Below are positions 39,010 through 50,639 of a DNA stretch of 64,000 bases, in pieces; the stretch's first letter is position 1; every line of letters begins with the position of its first letter. The stretch comes from Lamellibrachia satsuma (lineage: Eukaryota; Annelida; Polychaeta; Sabellida; Siboglinidae), in assembly GCA_033239005.1 (NCBI GenBank), contig BSQZ01000034.1, forward strand, positions 4,850,001 through 4,914,000, written 5' to 3'. The notes beneath the pieces were generated by a model. That model worked only from the letters and a program-made list of their open reading frames with translations. It was not told the origin of the DNA and ran no database searches. The position numbers and the translations under genes were made by a program.

Positions 39010-40175
39010 TATCCAAGTTTAAATAAACAGTATACCTACCCATATCATAATAAAAAGTTATTTGATAAATGTTTGCAGTTTAGTGTAGCAATGTGCATAG
39101 AGTGTGTCAGCAACAAGTCAGATTACACTGAAGTTGATCTATGAGTAGGAATTTTAATACACACAGTAGTATATTATGGCGACTATTTGGAAAATAAACA
39201 ATGTTCCCGCCCGTATCATATAACCAAATGAATGAGACAATGATTTCGACACCTTCACATTTTAGTACAGCATTTTATATTCTCATACATCCGCCACGGA
39301 ACACCTGCGAAATTACCTGATATTGAAAATGTGTATTATGGGAAAGGGAAGTGTAGTGGCTTGTGTGTAAATCATCCAAAGTCTTATCTCTGAGTTCAGG
39401 TTCTTGAGGATAGTGGCACCATGGAAGTTGATTATTATTGGGTGTAAATCAAGAAATATCCAAAAACACTGAAAACGAACTACCATGCCACACAAGGGTT
39501 ATTTATGTATAGAAACTATGGCATATGTCACATGTTTTACTTATATATATATATATATATATATATATTGAAATGTGGCTAAATTAGAACAATGGTGAGA
39601 ACTTCGCACTCCTAAACCAGATGGCCGGGTTTCGAATCCTCTTGCCATTATGTTAGAACTTGCATTATGAGCCTTAGTTCCAAAACGACTTCAAATACAT
39701 TCGTCTAAAACATTTTTGATACAGCCCACTCGAGAGCCTCACTATGCCACGTTTGACTAGTTGCTTTTATGTTACGTCAGCGACGGCCACTGCATCTGGT
39801 AACACGTAAATGTTGATTAATGCGGAGGACTATTATTTCGCACGCTACGGTGTTATGGCGAGCGGCAATTTGGAAAATAAATAATGGATCCGCCCATATC
39901 ACATAACCAGTTGCTTGAAACATGTTCACAGCTTAGTGTAACAACTTGTATAAGGTGTGTCAACCACATGTCGGAATGCACTCAATTTGCTTTATTTGTA
40001 GTATTAATAATTCACACACCATATTACTGTGGCGACGTATCACATAACCAAGTGATAGGAGAAACAGTATCGATACGTTCACATTTCATACATTTCATAT
40101 TCTCACACTCCCTCCAATGGACACTTGTTAGATTACTTGAGATTGGAAGTGGAAGAGCGAGTGAAGCAATTTATT
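39010..40175. repeat. Two diverged direct copies of a ~300-bp unknown repeat
   Basis: About 39010-39330 and 39860-40170 share, in order: ttggaaaataaa(c/t)aatg, cgccc(a/g)tatca, gcttagtgtaacaa-like, aaggtgtgtca-like, gtagtat, tggcgac, and catattctcac...cc. Spacing is about 845 bases. Neither copy has an ORF. Between them, near 39590-39660, a B-box-like gggtttcgaatcc occurs, hinting at a tRNA-derived SINE. Confidence 0.45.
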
Positions 40176-40179
40176 AAAT

Positions 40180-41100
40180 GTAATTAATCCCCAAATATCT
40201 TATTGATATTGAAGGCGTCAGACTCTGAGTAGAGAAGACGGAGGTTGGAATTATGTTGATGCCGTTTCATAGGTTAGACACTCTTGTTCATTCCACTTTG
40301 CTTCAGTTCATTCAGTTATATAAAAGAAACTATAGTCGGTATATCCATAAAATGCATACAAACTTTCCGAAACCAACATAATATTTCAAATGTTTTAACT
40401 GATTCATATTTTGTTTAAAAAATTACATTTACAGTCATATGTAAGCAACACCAAACACCATACCTTCAAATAAAGTTTAGGCCAACATTAAAATTGCAAC
40501 TACAGTAGTAACAAGGAAGATAGTAACTATTTGCATATAATATTTATGGGTAACTATTTGTATATATGGGTATTTCCACAGTAATCAGGAATTAATGTCT
40601 CAACATTTTATTATTCTATTTCAATATGGAGTATAATAGCCACAGTTAAAAACACCATTGACATTAGGGCAGCATCATTGGTGTAATATTTAAACATTAC
40701 ATATTAATACTGGGAGGGTCTGCAAAAACAAACAAAATCCGCAACTATATAAAATATATTTCTCAAAAAGACGCCACATTATTTCATATGCTGCATTTCA
40801 GCGTCGTAAAGGTTACATATTAGTATGTGTTTGACACGTCGTTTCTCAACGGAGCAGTGTTAATATTATAAGAACGCTCATTTACATGTCTCAATTTGAT
40901 ATTATAAATACAGCGTCAAAACTAAAAAAAGAGTGATTACTGGTCTGATGTGTCGATCGGTATTTACTATGATACAATACGTTATTATAATATGTTTCTC
41001 ACATCATTGGTCGGTTTCCTTGAGAATTGCTTCTCGCGAGCGTAGTTTCTATCTTCGTATAATGAGCTGGCTCTTACTGTTTCCGGCATTAATCTTCACC
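40180..41100. other. No gene seen upstream of the CTHRC1-like gene
   Basis: AT-rich. A short frame starting ATG near 41061 (MSWLLLFPALIFTCG) looks signal-peptide-like but ends after 18 codons. Confidence 0.4.
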
Positions 41101-41111
41101 TGCGGGGCAAG

Positions 41112-41120
41112 TATATAAAA
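41112..41120 (+). promoter_or_regulatory. TATA box of the CTHRC1-like gene
   Basis: tatataaaa, 35 bases before the ATG at 41155, giving a very short 5' leader. Confidence 0.65.
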
Positions 41121-41154
41121 TGTGTTTCTGACACACGTCCTCATTGCAGCGATC

Positions 41155-44100
41155 ATGGCGAGCACGACATTACTCTTCTGCCTGTTGTTAATGATGGTGC
41201 ATGCAGCGTACGCCCAAAGCCAGATCTGCACCATCAACTTGCCCGGCAACTGTTGCAACTCCTGTGTAGATGACCAGTTCGTGAAGAGCTCAATTATTGG
41301 GCTGCAAACTCAGATACAGCAACTGACGAGCGACAACGCCAAACTGCGACAGGAAATGGCAAATATAAACAAAGGTAATGAATTGACAGAATATTATTTT
41401 TAATAAATGTATAAATTGCCTTCGTTCGTTCGTTCGTTCGTTCGTTCGTTCGTTCGTTCTTTCGTTCTTCGTTTCAAATCAGAATACTCCATCTCGTTTA
41501 AATCGGCTATCACGATGTATACGGATGGTGACAGGGTATGTAATCCATGGATTAGTGGATGTGGATGTATCGTTATTTAACAAGATTTCACCTGATTGCC
41601 TTCCGAGCCAAAGGCCCAGATGGAAAGTGGACAAGGAAGCCATTGGCTAATCGAGAATCCAACAATGTTTAATTTATTTGTAACCACCTTTCTGAGATAT
41701 ATGTCATTCTTGTTTTAAATATATTCACGCTGCAAGCAGTTTCACAATATGTAAATAATATGTCCCATTCATTGATTGTCCTCTGTGAGAAAGAGTAATT
41801 ACTGATACGGTGATCTTTTACTAGTGTCACCTCATGTCCTCTAGTTCTATTACCTTTCTTGAGTGAGAAAAAAATATTGCTATCAATATTTGTATGCCCG
41901 TTCCATACTTTGTAAACGTCAATTTGATCTACTCGTAACCGTCTTGTCTCTATGTTTGTTAAACCACATTCTCTCAGTCAACCCAATAATTTGATTACAC
42001 TTTGAAGCTGCAATACCACACTGCTCTGAAACTTTCGTATCAGCACTTAGTGTAACTCCTAAGTCATTATCTTTTACAATATCACTTAGAACAGCATCTA
42101 CCATTTTATAGGTTACATCTTACTTTCCGTGTCATGTATGTAGGCATTTACATTTCCCAAAATTGAATAACATCTTCCATTACTCAGACCATTTAACTTA
42201 TTTTTCTAGATCGTTTTGTACAGCTGTTTATTGTCATCACTGTAACCTTTCTATACATTATTGTGTCATCCGCATTTCAGTACGACATTATTATCAACAT
42301 TGTTACCAGTTTGGGTTGCTTTAGCTCGATCCATTGCTAAGTTGGGATGGTGTCTCGAACGTAACAAGTAATTCCCCCGTTTTGGCGGCGGTCTTGTCGG
42401 TCTGTCTTGCTTGTCTATACAGTAGGTATCGAACCCGGATGACGAGAGCGAGCTGTCCGGTATGTTGGTTTTACATCACGTCTCGGTTATTGCTAGAACA
42501 TCCATACCGTAGTCGTATTTTATCTTTGTAATTTCGTCAAGTTTGCATTTCAGGTCACCACGAATGCTTTTGTTGATGACGGATGGGATATCCCACTTGT
42601 TCGTGTGGGCATACATTACATTTGTGTTGTTTCTTTCAGTTTTGTTACTTTGAACTATTTGTGGCTTGGCGAATGTTGTTGATCGAGCACATAAAATCAC
42701 ATAATTACCTCGTTGCTTGTGGGCACTCCCAAGACAACCCCGACGGGTAAGCCGACGGAGAGTCGCCATTGTCTTGCATGCCGCTCGTCAGGCAGTGTTG
42801 TATGCAGGGTCGGAAACAATGCGGAAATTATGCCATATATGCAGTCATGCTTGACTTGTTAATTGTTCTGGCTGATGTGGTAACCCATGACCGACCGCGA
42901 AAACAAAAACATAAATACCGCGCAGTCCAATATCATTCTGGTGCAGTCATAAAGTTATAATATGATAAACTGTCTAAAACTTGCAAAAAGTCAAACTGTT
43001 TACATAGCCTGTATTTTAAGCCACATATGTGCAAGCCAGGTCCGCGATTAACGCAGTTATTGTGTAGTGAAAAGTTTCAGCCTGATACAGTGGGCCAGTA
43101 TCCGAACAAACTGTTTGACGAAAGGTGTGGTCTTCTACATATTTCTAGTTTTGGCAGGATTTGTAAAGCAACTGATCTTTAGCCATGGTTTCGATAATCT
43201 TCATATGAAATCCTAATTTTAAAGAATTTGATCGTTGCAGAGATGCCGTCAGTAATCAGCATGAAGCAGTGTTCAAAACGGAATGTGAACGACGATAGAG
43301 AATACGGGGTTTTATTAGTAAGTAATTGTTTTCGCATTGGACAACATTCAATTGTTGTAGATTGTAAGAAATAGTCTAGGATAATACAGTTTAATGCGCG
43401 TTTTTTTATGGTTGGTATGCACTGGTAATATTCTAATCGATGTTTGTTAGAGGTTGCTTTGTGTCAGTTTCGCCAAATATGCGTTGACTTCTGGGGCCCC
43501 AGTGGGAACCTCTACTTATGCATATCAAGATTTTACAATCTGCTAATGGCGCGTCAGCGATTGAAATGCCTTCTCGTTTTTCTTGCTGCAGGAATGTGTC
43601 TTCGAGAAGAAACGCAGCGACACTGTGCTCCGCATAGCCTGGAACGGGGACATACGTTTGCTACACGCTGGCTCGAAGCTCGGATCATGTCGTCGGTGGT
43701 ACTTTACTTTAAATGGCAAAGAGTGTAGCGAGCCAGAAACAATTGACACCATCCTGTTTGCCAAGAGCAACGGACCTAGCCAACACAAACCGGCCTATGG
43801 TACGGAACAATTGCCCTTCCTCCTTTTGCACCACGTGACCTGACCACACCACCCGCCCTCTTACTATTCTTATTATGGCGAATCTTGTTGCGGCATTGTT
43901 TTTTTAATTTGATGCAGTGAATTGTCAGAAAAAAAATGGAACATTAATTAGAATAAGTATTGTTATTACACATGTATTATACATTAACTTATTGTAGACA
44001 GTTTTTAAACAGTTTGTGTTAACATTTTAGTGAGAGGCAGTATTTTAGCATAAGTTAGTCCCACACTCCGGCAGGGAAGTCCGCGAGAGCAAATAGGGTT

Positions 44101-44175
44101 TGTTTGTTTACAGTTCGAAAATTAACGTAACACAATGAAGTCGCAGAAATAATGGAATATTGATTAAAATATGGA

Positions 44176-44224
<49 letters not shown>

Positions 44225-46476
44225 CATTAAATCGCAGGCAGTATCTTAGGTAGCAATTCCCGCACACAAATTCAATGAGTGATAAAAGGTGCTTGTTTAC
44301 AGGTCGTGAATTAAGTAGGTGTATCAAACCATCGTTTACATTGTTGAACGATATATGAGATACATTGATTTAGATTTACATAAATTACATTGGTAAGGTA
44401 GCATTTGACATAGTTGTTGTAAGCGTTTTCAGTAAATAGGAACTAGCAGCGGGATTTTAGCGTAATATGGTATTCACTGAGTCTAATAGTGTTCCGCGTA
44501 TTTGATAGGTGGCAGGCTTGTTTTGCTCATTCCAGCTTAGTAGACAGAACACAGTTAGCAAGTATATAATTGTCAAAATTAAACTAATACCTAAATAATC
44601 CAGTTATTTAATTATTTAATAACAAAATGCTATTTTGAACACATAAACAACCTAATTCAAGGCTAACGTAACAACATGAAAACACCATTAACAACATTAA
44701 TCTAACAAAATATAAATTATATGATGGCGCCGTCCAAACGGCAGGTAAAAGCTACCCTGAATTTAGTATGCGGGAAATGTACCAACTGGGTAGACTTCGT
44801 TAAGTCCGGGTGTGAGAAGTTCTGGGCTGAGGTTCAGGCGGGTAGTTTAAGTTTTGAGTGTAGTTGATGTGCGAAGATGAAGGGACTAGAGGTGGATATG
44901 GACCGGCTAAGGCAGCTCGTCGTGGCATTGGTGGGAACGGAAGATATGGGTTGTGCCAGTGGTTCCTGTGGTGGGACAGTGGAAAATAAAGTGGGGGAAG
45001 TCGATGAGAAATATGCTAGGGAAAGCTCACGTCTGTCTGGGAGCAGGCAAACAGGAAGTAATGTGATAGGGCGAATGGAGACATGACGGATGGAAACGGG
45101 AGGGAAGACGATGGGAGCGAAGGAGACGGGAGAGAAGGAGACTGGGGCGAAGTAGAGGGGAACGAAGGAGACTGGAGGGAATGCTACTGGAGCGAAGGCG
45201 CCAGGAGCGCGTGATAGCCAGGAGGGAGGGAAAGGTGACATGTTGATGGGTGAGAGGGAGAGAGACAACATGCTGCCAGGTGAAACGACTGCAGGACAGA
45301 ATGCGACGGCAGGAATCCGACGCAAAAGCTACTCTGAAGTAGTGATGCCAGGGTTGAGGAGGCGAGCGAGGGTATTTGTGGGAGATTTGATTGTTAGGAA
45401 GACTGACATAGCGCTAAACAAGGGAACGGACGACGCGGTAGTTTGCTTTCCATGGGCAAATAAAGAGGCTATCACAGAGACATTGGAAAACGACAGACAA
45501 TCTAAAAGAAAATTAGCAGGTAACACAAACAATGACAACAAGAGTTTGTATGCATATGTAAGGAGTAAACAAAACGTATGAGACAAGGTTGGATCACTAG
45601 AAGACAATGATGGAAATGTAATATCACAAGGTTTTTTAATGGCAGAATACCTAAATGGATACTTAATTTCAGTGTTTATCATAGAGGGACAAGGTTGGAT
45701 CACTAGAAGACAATGATGGAAATGTAATATCACAAGGTTTTTTAATGGCAGAATACCTAAATGGATACTTCATTTCAGTGTTTACCATAGAGGACATTAT
45801 TTAATTACAAGATCGAGATGCTAAATTTGAGGAGGTTAAATCAGCCCATTTAGGGCAGTTATTTGTAACTCTAGAAATGGTACCTAAACAAATAAAGTCA
45901 ATGAAGGGCAATACTTCCCCTGGAGTTGATGGAATTCTTCCATGACTACTAAAGGAAACAGCAGAACATTAGTATACCATTTGCAAGTGTTTTCAATTTG
46001 TCATTAAAATAAGGAGTGGTTTCTTTTAAATGGAAAGGAGCAAACATCATTCCATTATTTAAAAAGGTTTCGATAAATAAGTAAGACAATTACAGACCAG
46101 TGAGCTTAACATCAGTTATTTGTGAATGATTAAAAAGGTTTATTACAAACCAGTTGGTTAATTTCGTTGATAAGCATAAATTATTAAATCAAGTTCAACA
46201 TGGATTCGTAAAAATGAGGCCATGCTTGCTAAATATGTTACGTGTTTGGGAAGAAATCTCTAAGCGGATAGACAAGGGTTTTAAAGAAAGCTTTTGACAA
46301 AGTATCACATCAAAGAGTATTACGTACATTTAAAGTATCGGGGATGGTATAATCGACTGGATGGAACAGTGGCTGATGATATAATACAGTATGTTGTAGT
46401 AGATGGGGAGGTTTCAAATTGGAAATTAGTTTTGAGTGGGGTACAACAAGCATCAGAATTAGGAACGTTACTATTC

Positions 46477-46513
<37 letters not shown>

Positions 46514-47765
46514 TGACACAACAGTGTTTAGAAGGTTTAACAATGATGTTGATTAACAACATTTACAAAATAATCTAGGCAAATATAGTTAAATGGTCTA
46601 AAAAATAGCTGATGTTATTACATTTTAGGAAATGTAAATGCCTATAATACAGAACACGGGAACTTGGATGTGAACTATACAATGGGAGATACTGTTATAA
46701 GTATTACTATAAACGAAAATAATTAGGAATAACAATAAGTGCTGATATTTCAGTTTCAAAGCAGTGTGATATTGCAGTTTCAAAGGGTAATCACATTATT
46801 AGTTTAGTTTGGATAAATATAACATACAAGGAAATAAAAAACCTAATTATACCTCTGTATAATGCATGTGTAAGTTTCATGTAAAATACTTTTTACAAGC
46901 TTGGAGACCATATCTCAAAAGGATATAAATACGCTTGAAAGAATGCAGAGTAGAGCAACTAAACTTATTTATAGTACCGAGAGACATTAGCTATGAAAAA
47001 CTCCTAAAATAGTGTAGCTTAACAACCCTAAACACAAGAATGTGAAGAATAGATAACATTTATTTATCTATGATACTGAATGGATGTGAAAATATTGATA
47101 TAAATATATTTAATTTTCTCACTCAATAGACATACTACAACTAAAGGGGATGGGGTAATATTAGTAAATTCATCCTCATTATATCCACCCTCTTTACATG
47201 TGTAATTCTCCGGAAAATTTTTGAATATATCTGCTTGATTTCTTTTCATCCAATCTGATGTTCACAGTATCTCTCTGCTATCCAACCCACATCACTTCTG
47301 TCTTATCCAGGCACATCCTAAATCCATACTTGTTGAAAACCTCTCCCCATTCATCCAGCGTGTTTAACCAGCTTGTCTCTTTTTAAGCAGTTTATTCTCT
47401 TAGCTGCATCTACATAGTTAACATATAACATTTTAAATAAACCGCTCGAGAGCATTGTTTTTTAAGTGGATTTATTCGCTATATAAATTAATTTTATTAG
47501 TATTATTCATGTTTGCTCTATGTTATCATGGCCAGTTTGTCTGCACACATACATTGGTGTTATCTCTGATATAAACCCTGGTGTTGTTTTAGTGGAAGGG
47601 TACTGTCGAGATGTTCCAGCGGGCCCAGTGAATGTGGCTTGGAACGTGGGAGACTGTCAGGGCACATACAATGGTTGCGGTGATAGCTACACCGGGTGGC
47701 AATCGACATCACGCATTATCATCGAGGAAGAAATTGTGGCGAACATCAACAGTAGTATTGGCTAA
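41155..47765 (+). CDS. CTHRC1-like secreted protein, four exons, 225 aa
   Basis: Exons 41155-41374, 43241-43317, 43592-43799 and 47593-47765 join in frame (phases 1, 0, 1) with GT/AG sites and total 678 coding bases. The N-terminus is a signal peptide (MASTTLLFCLLLMMVHAAYA), then a Cys cluster (GNCCNSC) and a short coiled coil (IIGLQTQIQQLTSDNAKLRQ). Exons 3-4 carry the C-terminal globular domain of collagen triple helix repeat-containing protein 1: CRRWYFTLNGKECSEPETID, VEGYCRDVPAGPVNVAWNVG and TGWQSTSRIIIEE. No Gly-X-Y collagen repeat is present; the coiled coil replaces it as the likely trimerising part. CTHRC1 in vertebrates is an extracellular modulator of Wnt/PCP and matrix; here the role is inferred to be extracellular only. 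Introns 1 and 3 hold LINE fragments. Confidence 0.85.
41420..41466. repeat. (TTCG)n microsatellite in intron 1
   Basis: About ten ttcg units directly after exon 1's splice donor region. Confidence 0.9.
41590..42260 (-). mobile_element. CR1 3' fragment within intron 1
   Basis: Minus-strand copy starting with the CR1 3' tail (complement of the 'ggcttggctcggaag' end region) and reading back through VSEQCGIAASKCNQIIGLTE at about 42030-41980 and a linker near 42110. Same family as the copies at 44532, 48985 and 55788. Confidence 0.7.
42476..42769 (-). mobile_element. LINE endonuclease N-terminal fragment
   Basis: Ends with KLDEITKIKYDYGMDVLAIT followed by ET, the standard start of an APE-type endonuclease domain (N-K-x-D-E-L...D-I-I-x-I-T-E-T). 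Truncated beyond that. The preceding text (LRRLTRRGCLGSAHKQRGN) is a typical 5' leader of such ORFs. Confidence 0.55.
44183..44222. repeat. (TA)n tract in intron 3
   Basis: About 20 TA units. Confidence 0.9.
44532..47165 (+). mobile_element. CR1-type LINE, near full length but decayed, in intron 3
   Basis: The 5' region matches 2644. ORF1 starts about 44732 with a PHD-like Cys pattern (VCGKCTNW ... GCEKFW ... FECS then a TGA before the last Cys). It continues into a domain with RARVFVGDLIVRKTDIALNK, the block I of the SGNH-esterase-like domain known for CR1 ORF1, here with Leu in place of the usual Ser (intact form VFVGDSIVRKTD at 57500). A 72-bp block (about 45585-45656) is duplicated at about 45690-45761. 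ORF2 RT fragments follow (DNYRPVSLTSVICE; FDKVSHQRVLRTFK) with many stops, and an AT microsatellite at about 46478-46506. Its insertion enlarged intron 3. Confidence 0.8.
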
Positions 47766-47885
47766 ACTTATGTAACGTCGAGGTCATAAGAGACTATGTC
47801 TACGGAAAATGTGACACACTTGTTTACTTCAACGTGAATTGTCAATGTCATTCGCATTGTCGACGTACGTCTTTTTTGTTGTACC

Positions 47886-47891
47886 AATAAA
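47886..47891 (+). terminator. Poly(A) signal of the CTHRC1-like gene
   Basis: AATAAA 121 bases after the stop codon at 47765, on the same strand. Confidence 0.6.
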
Positions 47892-48119
47892 ACGGGCCGA
47901 TATAAAATAGCATACATCGTTGTATTTGCTTATATAATTTGGCGCGAGCACACTTGCTCCTGCCAACGTCAAAACAGCTCGCAATCACACATTTTAAAAG
48001 GTTCTCCGTGGTCAGATTAATACGTCAGAAGTGGAAGAGGTCGAACGATTGGGCATCGCTATCCGTAAAACAATGGTCCTGGACACACTTAGCAGATGTC
48101 AAAGGACGCAAAAAGCGGC

Positions 48120-48420
48120 TTGGCCTCCTGAAAACAGGGCGCTATGACTGAACCCAAATAGGGGGCTATGATCCACAAGAGCATGGTGGGATCCAACATG
48201 GAATATGTCTCATTTGTATGAATGGCAGCGTTCGAAACATCGCTAGGCAGACTTGATGCAATCCAGAGGTTAGCTGTAGTTGTAGCTATGCAGAGGCTTC
48301 TCTGAGCAGGAATGTTATACATCCACTAGCACAACGGAAACAAATTGGTGCAATCAACTTGTTCCACCGGATATACCATGGAGGTGCTTCAAGAACAGGA
48401 ACAAGACATTTTATTTAGAC
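48120..48420 (+). mobile_element. LINE RT C-terminal fragment
   Basis: Plus-strand frames read YVSFVWMAAFETSLGRLDAI then QRLAV, and later LFHRIYHGGASRTGTRHF: the 'LDAIQRRA' and 'YHG' blocks near the end of non-LTR RT ORFs. Decayed. Confidence 0.5.
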
Positions 48421-48483
48421 CCCAATATAGAGTATGGATAATATAAAATTAATATAAACAGCAAGTGAACATGCCATACATTC

Positions 48484-48806
<323 letters not shown>

Positions 48807-48884
48807 CATCATCTTTATCCGGACTCAAAGATCCACAGACATGTACATATTAAACAAATTGTAAGTTAGAAATAACAGCCAGAA

Positions 48885-48943
<59 letters not shown>

Positions 48944-48984
48944 GCGCATTAGTTCCGTATATAATTTTTCCATTCATTCGCTGT

Positions 48985-49850
48985 CCTCTGTGAGAATGAG
49001 TACTTCCTGATATCCAAGCTACATTGATCCTTTGCTAACTTTAACTCATGTTCTCTAGTTCTGCTATCTTTCTTGAGAGAAAAACATATTTATATCAATA
49101 TTTTCATACCCATTCAATATCTTAAAAACTTCAGTCTGATCTCCTCTAAACCTCCTTGTCTCTAGAGTTTTTAAACCGCATTCTTTCAGGCGTTCTTCAT
49201 AACTAAGGTATATCAAGTCTCCACGTTTGTATACAGTATTATAAATGAGGTTTAACGATTGCTTTATATAGAGGTATAATTAGCTTTTTATCCTTGTAAG
49301 TTATGTTTCTCCTAATCAACCCAAAAATTGTATTACCCTTTGAAGCTGCAATACCGCACTGCTCCGAAACTTTCATATCAGCGCTCATTTTAACTCTTAA
49401 GTCCTTTTCTTTTACTGTAGTACCCAGAACAGTATCTCCCATTTTATATTTTACATCCAAGTTCCCATGTCCTGTATGTAGGCATTTACATTCCCCAAAA
49501 TTGAACAACATCTGCCATTTCTCAGACCATTTCACTAGTATGTCTAGATCGTTTTGTGAATATTGTTTATCACCATCAGTGTCAACCTTTCTAAACACTT
49601 TTGGATAATCTGCAAATTACTTGTTATTTTGTCGTCCAAGTCATTGATATATATTAAGAATAATATAAGAAAAATAATACTGATCCTTTTGGTACCCCGC
49701 TCAAAACTTATTTCAAGTTTGAAACTTCTACATCTACTACAACACGCTGTCTTCTGTCAGTCAGCCATTGTTCTATCCAGTCAATTATGCCATCCCCGAT
49801 ACCATGGGCTTTTAATTTAAGTAGTAATCTTTACAGATTTCTTCCAAAAA
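48985..49850 (-). mobile_element. CR1 fragment, minus strand
   Basis: The minus strand reads WSEKWQMLFNFGECKCLHTG, then KVSEQCGIAASKGNTIFGLI and RRNITYKDKKLIIPLYKAI, then broken-frame C-terminal pieces; the best-preserved part of this CR1 family in the window. Truncated at both ends. Confidence 0.75.
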
Positions 49851-49889
49851 CATAACAATTATGCCATCTCTCATGGAGGGTTCAAACTA

Positions 49890-50560
49890 CGCACTTCAAG
49901 CAAAGTACAAAGTATTAGCTGCTGCACTAACAGTACAAAATATTGGCTGCTGCACTAGCACAGTAAAGTATTTGCTGCTGCACTAGCAGTACAAAGTATT
50001 AGCTGCTGCACTAGCCAGATTCCCATACCAGACTGAGCAAGCCAGGCCAGTACACCACATGATTGCTGTATAACCATAGTATGCAAAGTACAAAGTATTA
50101 CCTGCTGCACTACCTGTACAAAGTATTAGCTGCTGCACTACCTGTTCAAAGAATTAGCTGCTGCACTAGCAGTACAAAATATTTGCTGCTGCACTAGCAG
50201 TACAAAGTATTAGCTGCTGCACTAGCAGTACAAAGTATTAGCTACTGCACTAGCAGTACAAAGTATTAGCTACTGCACTAGCAGTACAAAGTATTAGCTA
50301 CTGCACTAGCAGTACAAAGTATTAGCTACTGCACTAGCAGTACAAAGTATTAGCTGGTGCACTAGCAGTACAAAGTATTAGCTACTGCACTAGCAGTACA
50401 AAGTATTAGCTGCTGCACTAGCTGTTCAAAGTATTAGCTGCTGAACTAGCAGTACAAAGTATTAGTTGCTACACTAGCAGTGCAAAGTATTAGCTGCTAC
50501 ACTAGCAGTACAAAGTATTAGCTGCTGCACTAGCAGTACAAATTATTAGCTGCTGCACTA
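49890..50560. repeat. 28-bp minisatellite (gcagtacaaagtattagct + 9)
   Basis: About 20 units, each built on gcagtacaaagtattagct followed by (g/a)ctgcacta. The array is flanked, and interrupted at about 50010-50085, by copies of a longer element (gactgagcaagccaggccag ... accatagtatgc) that recurs at 50570-50636 and in partial form at 50716 and 50835. It adjoins the DIRS-like element on its 3' side. Confidence 0.9.
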
Positions 50561-50639
50561 GCCAGACTCCCAGACCAGACTGAGCAAGCCAGGCCAGTAC
50601 ACCACATGATTGCTGTATAACCATAGTATGCGAAGAAAA

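Noticed and set aside
39590..39660. tRNA gene suggested by gggtttcgaatcc
   Set aside because: No paired acceptor stem or convincing anticodon arm could be drawn; at most a tRNA-derived SINE head.
41061..41118. Short signal-peptide-like ORF just before the CTHRC1-like gene
   Set aside because: Only 18 codons, ends in the TATA box; the gene's own ATG and signal peptide follow at 41155.
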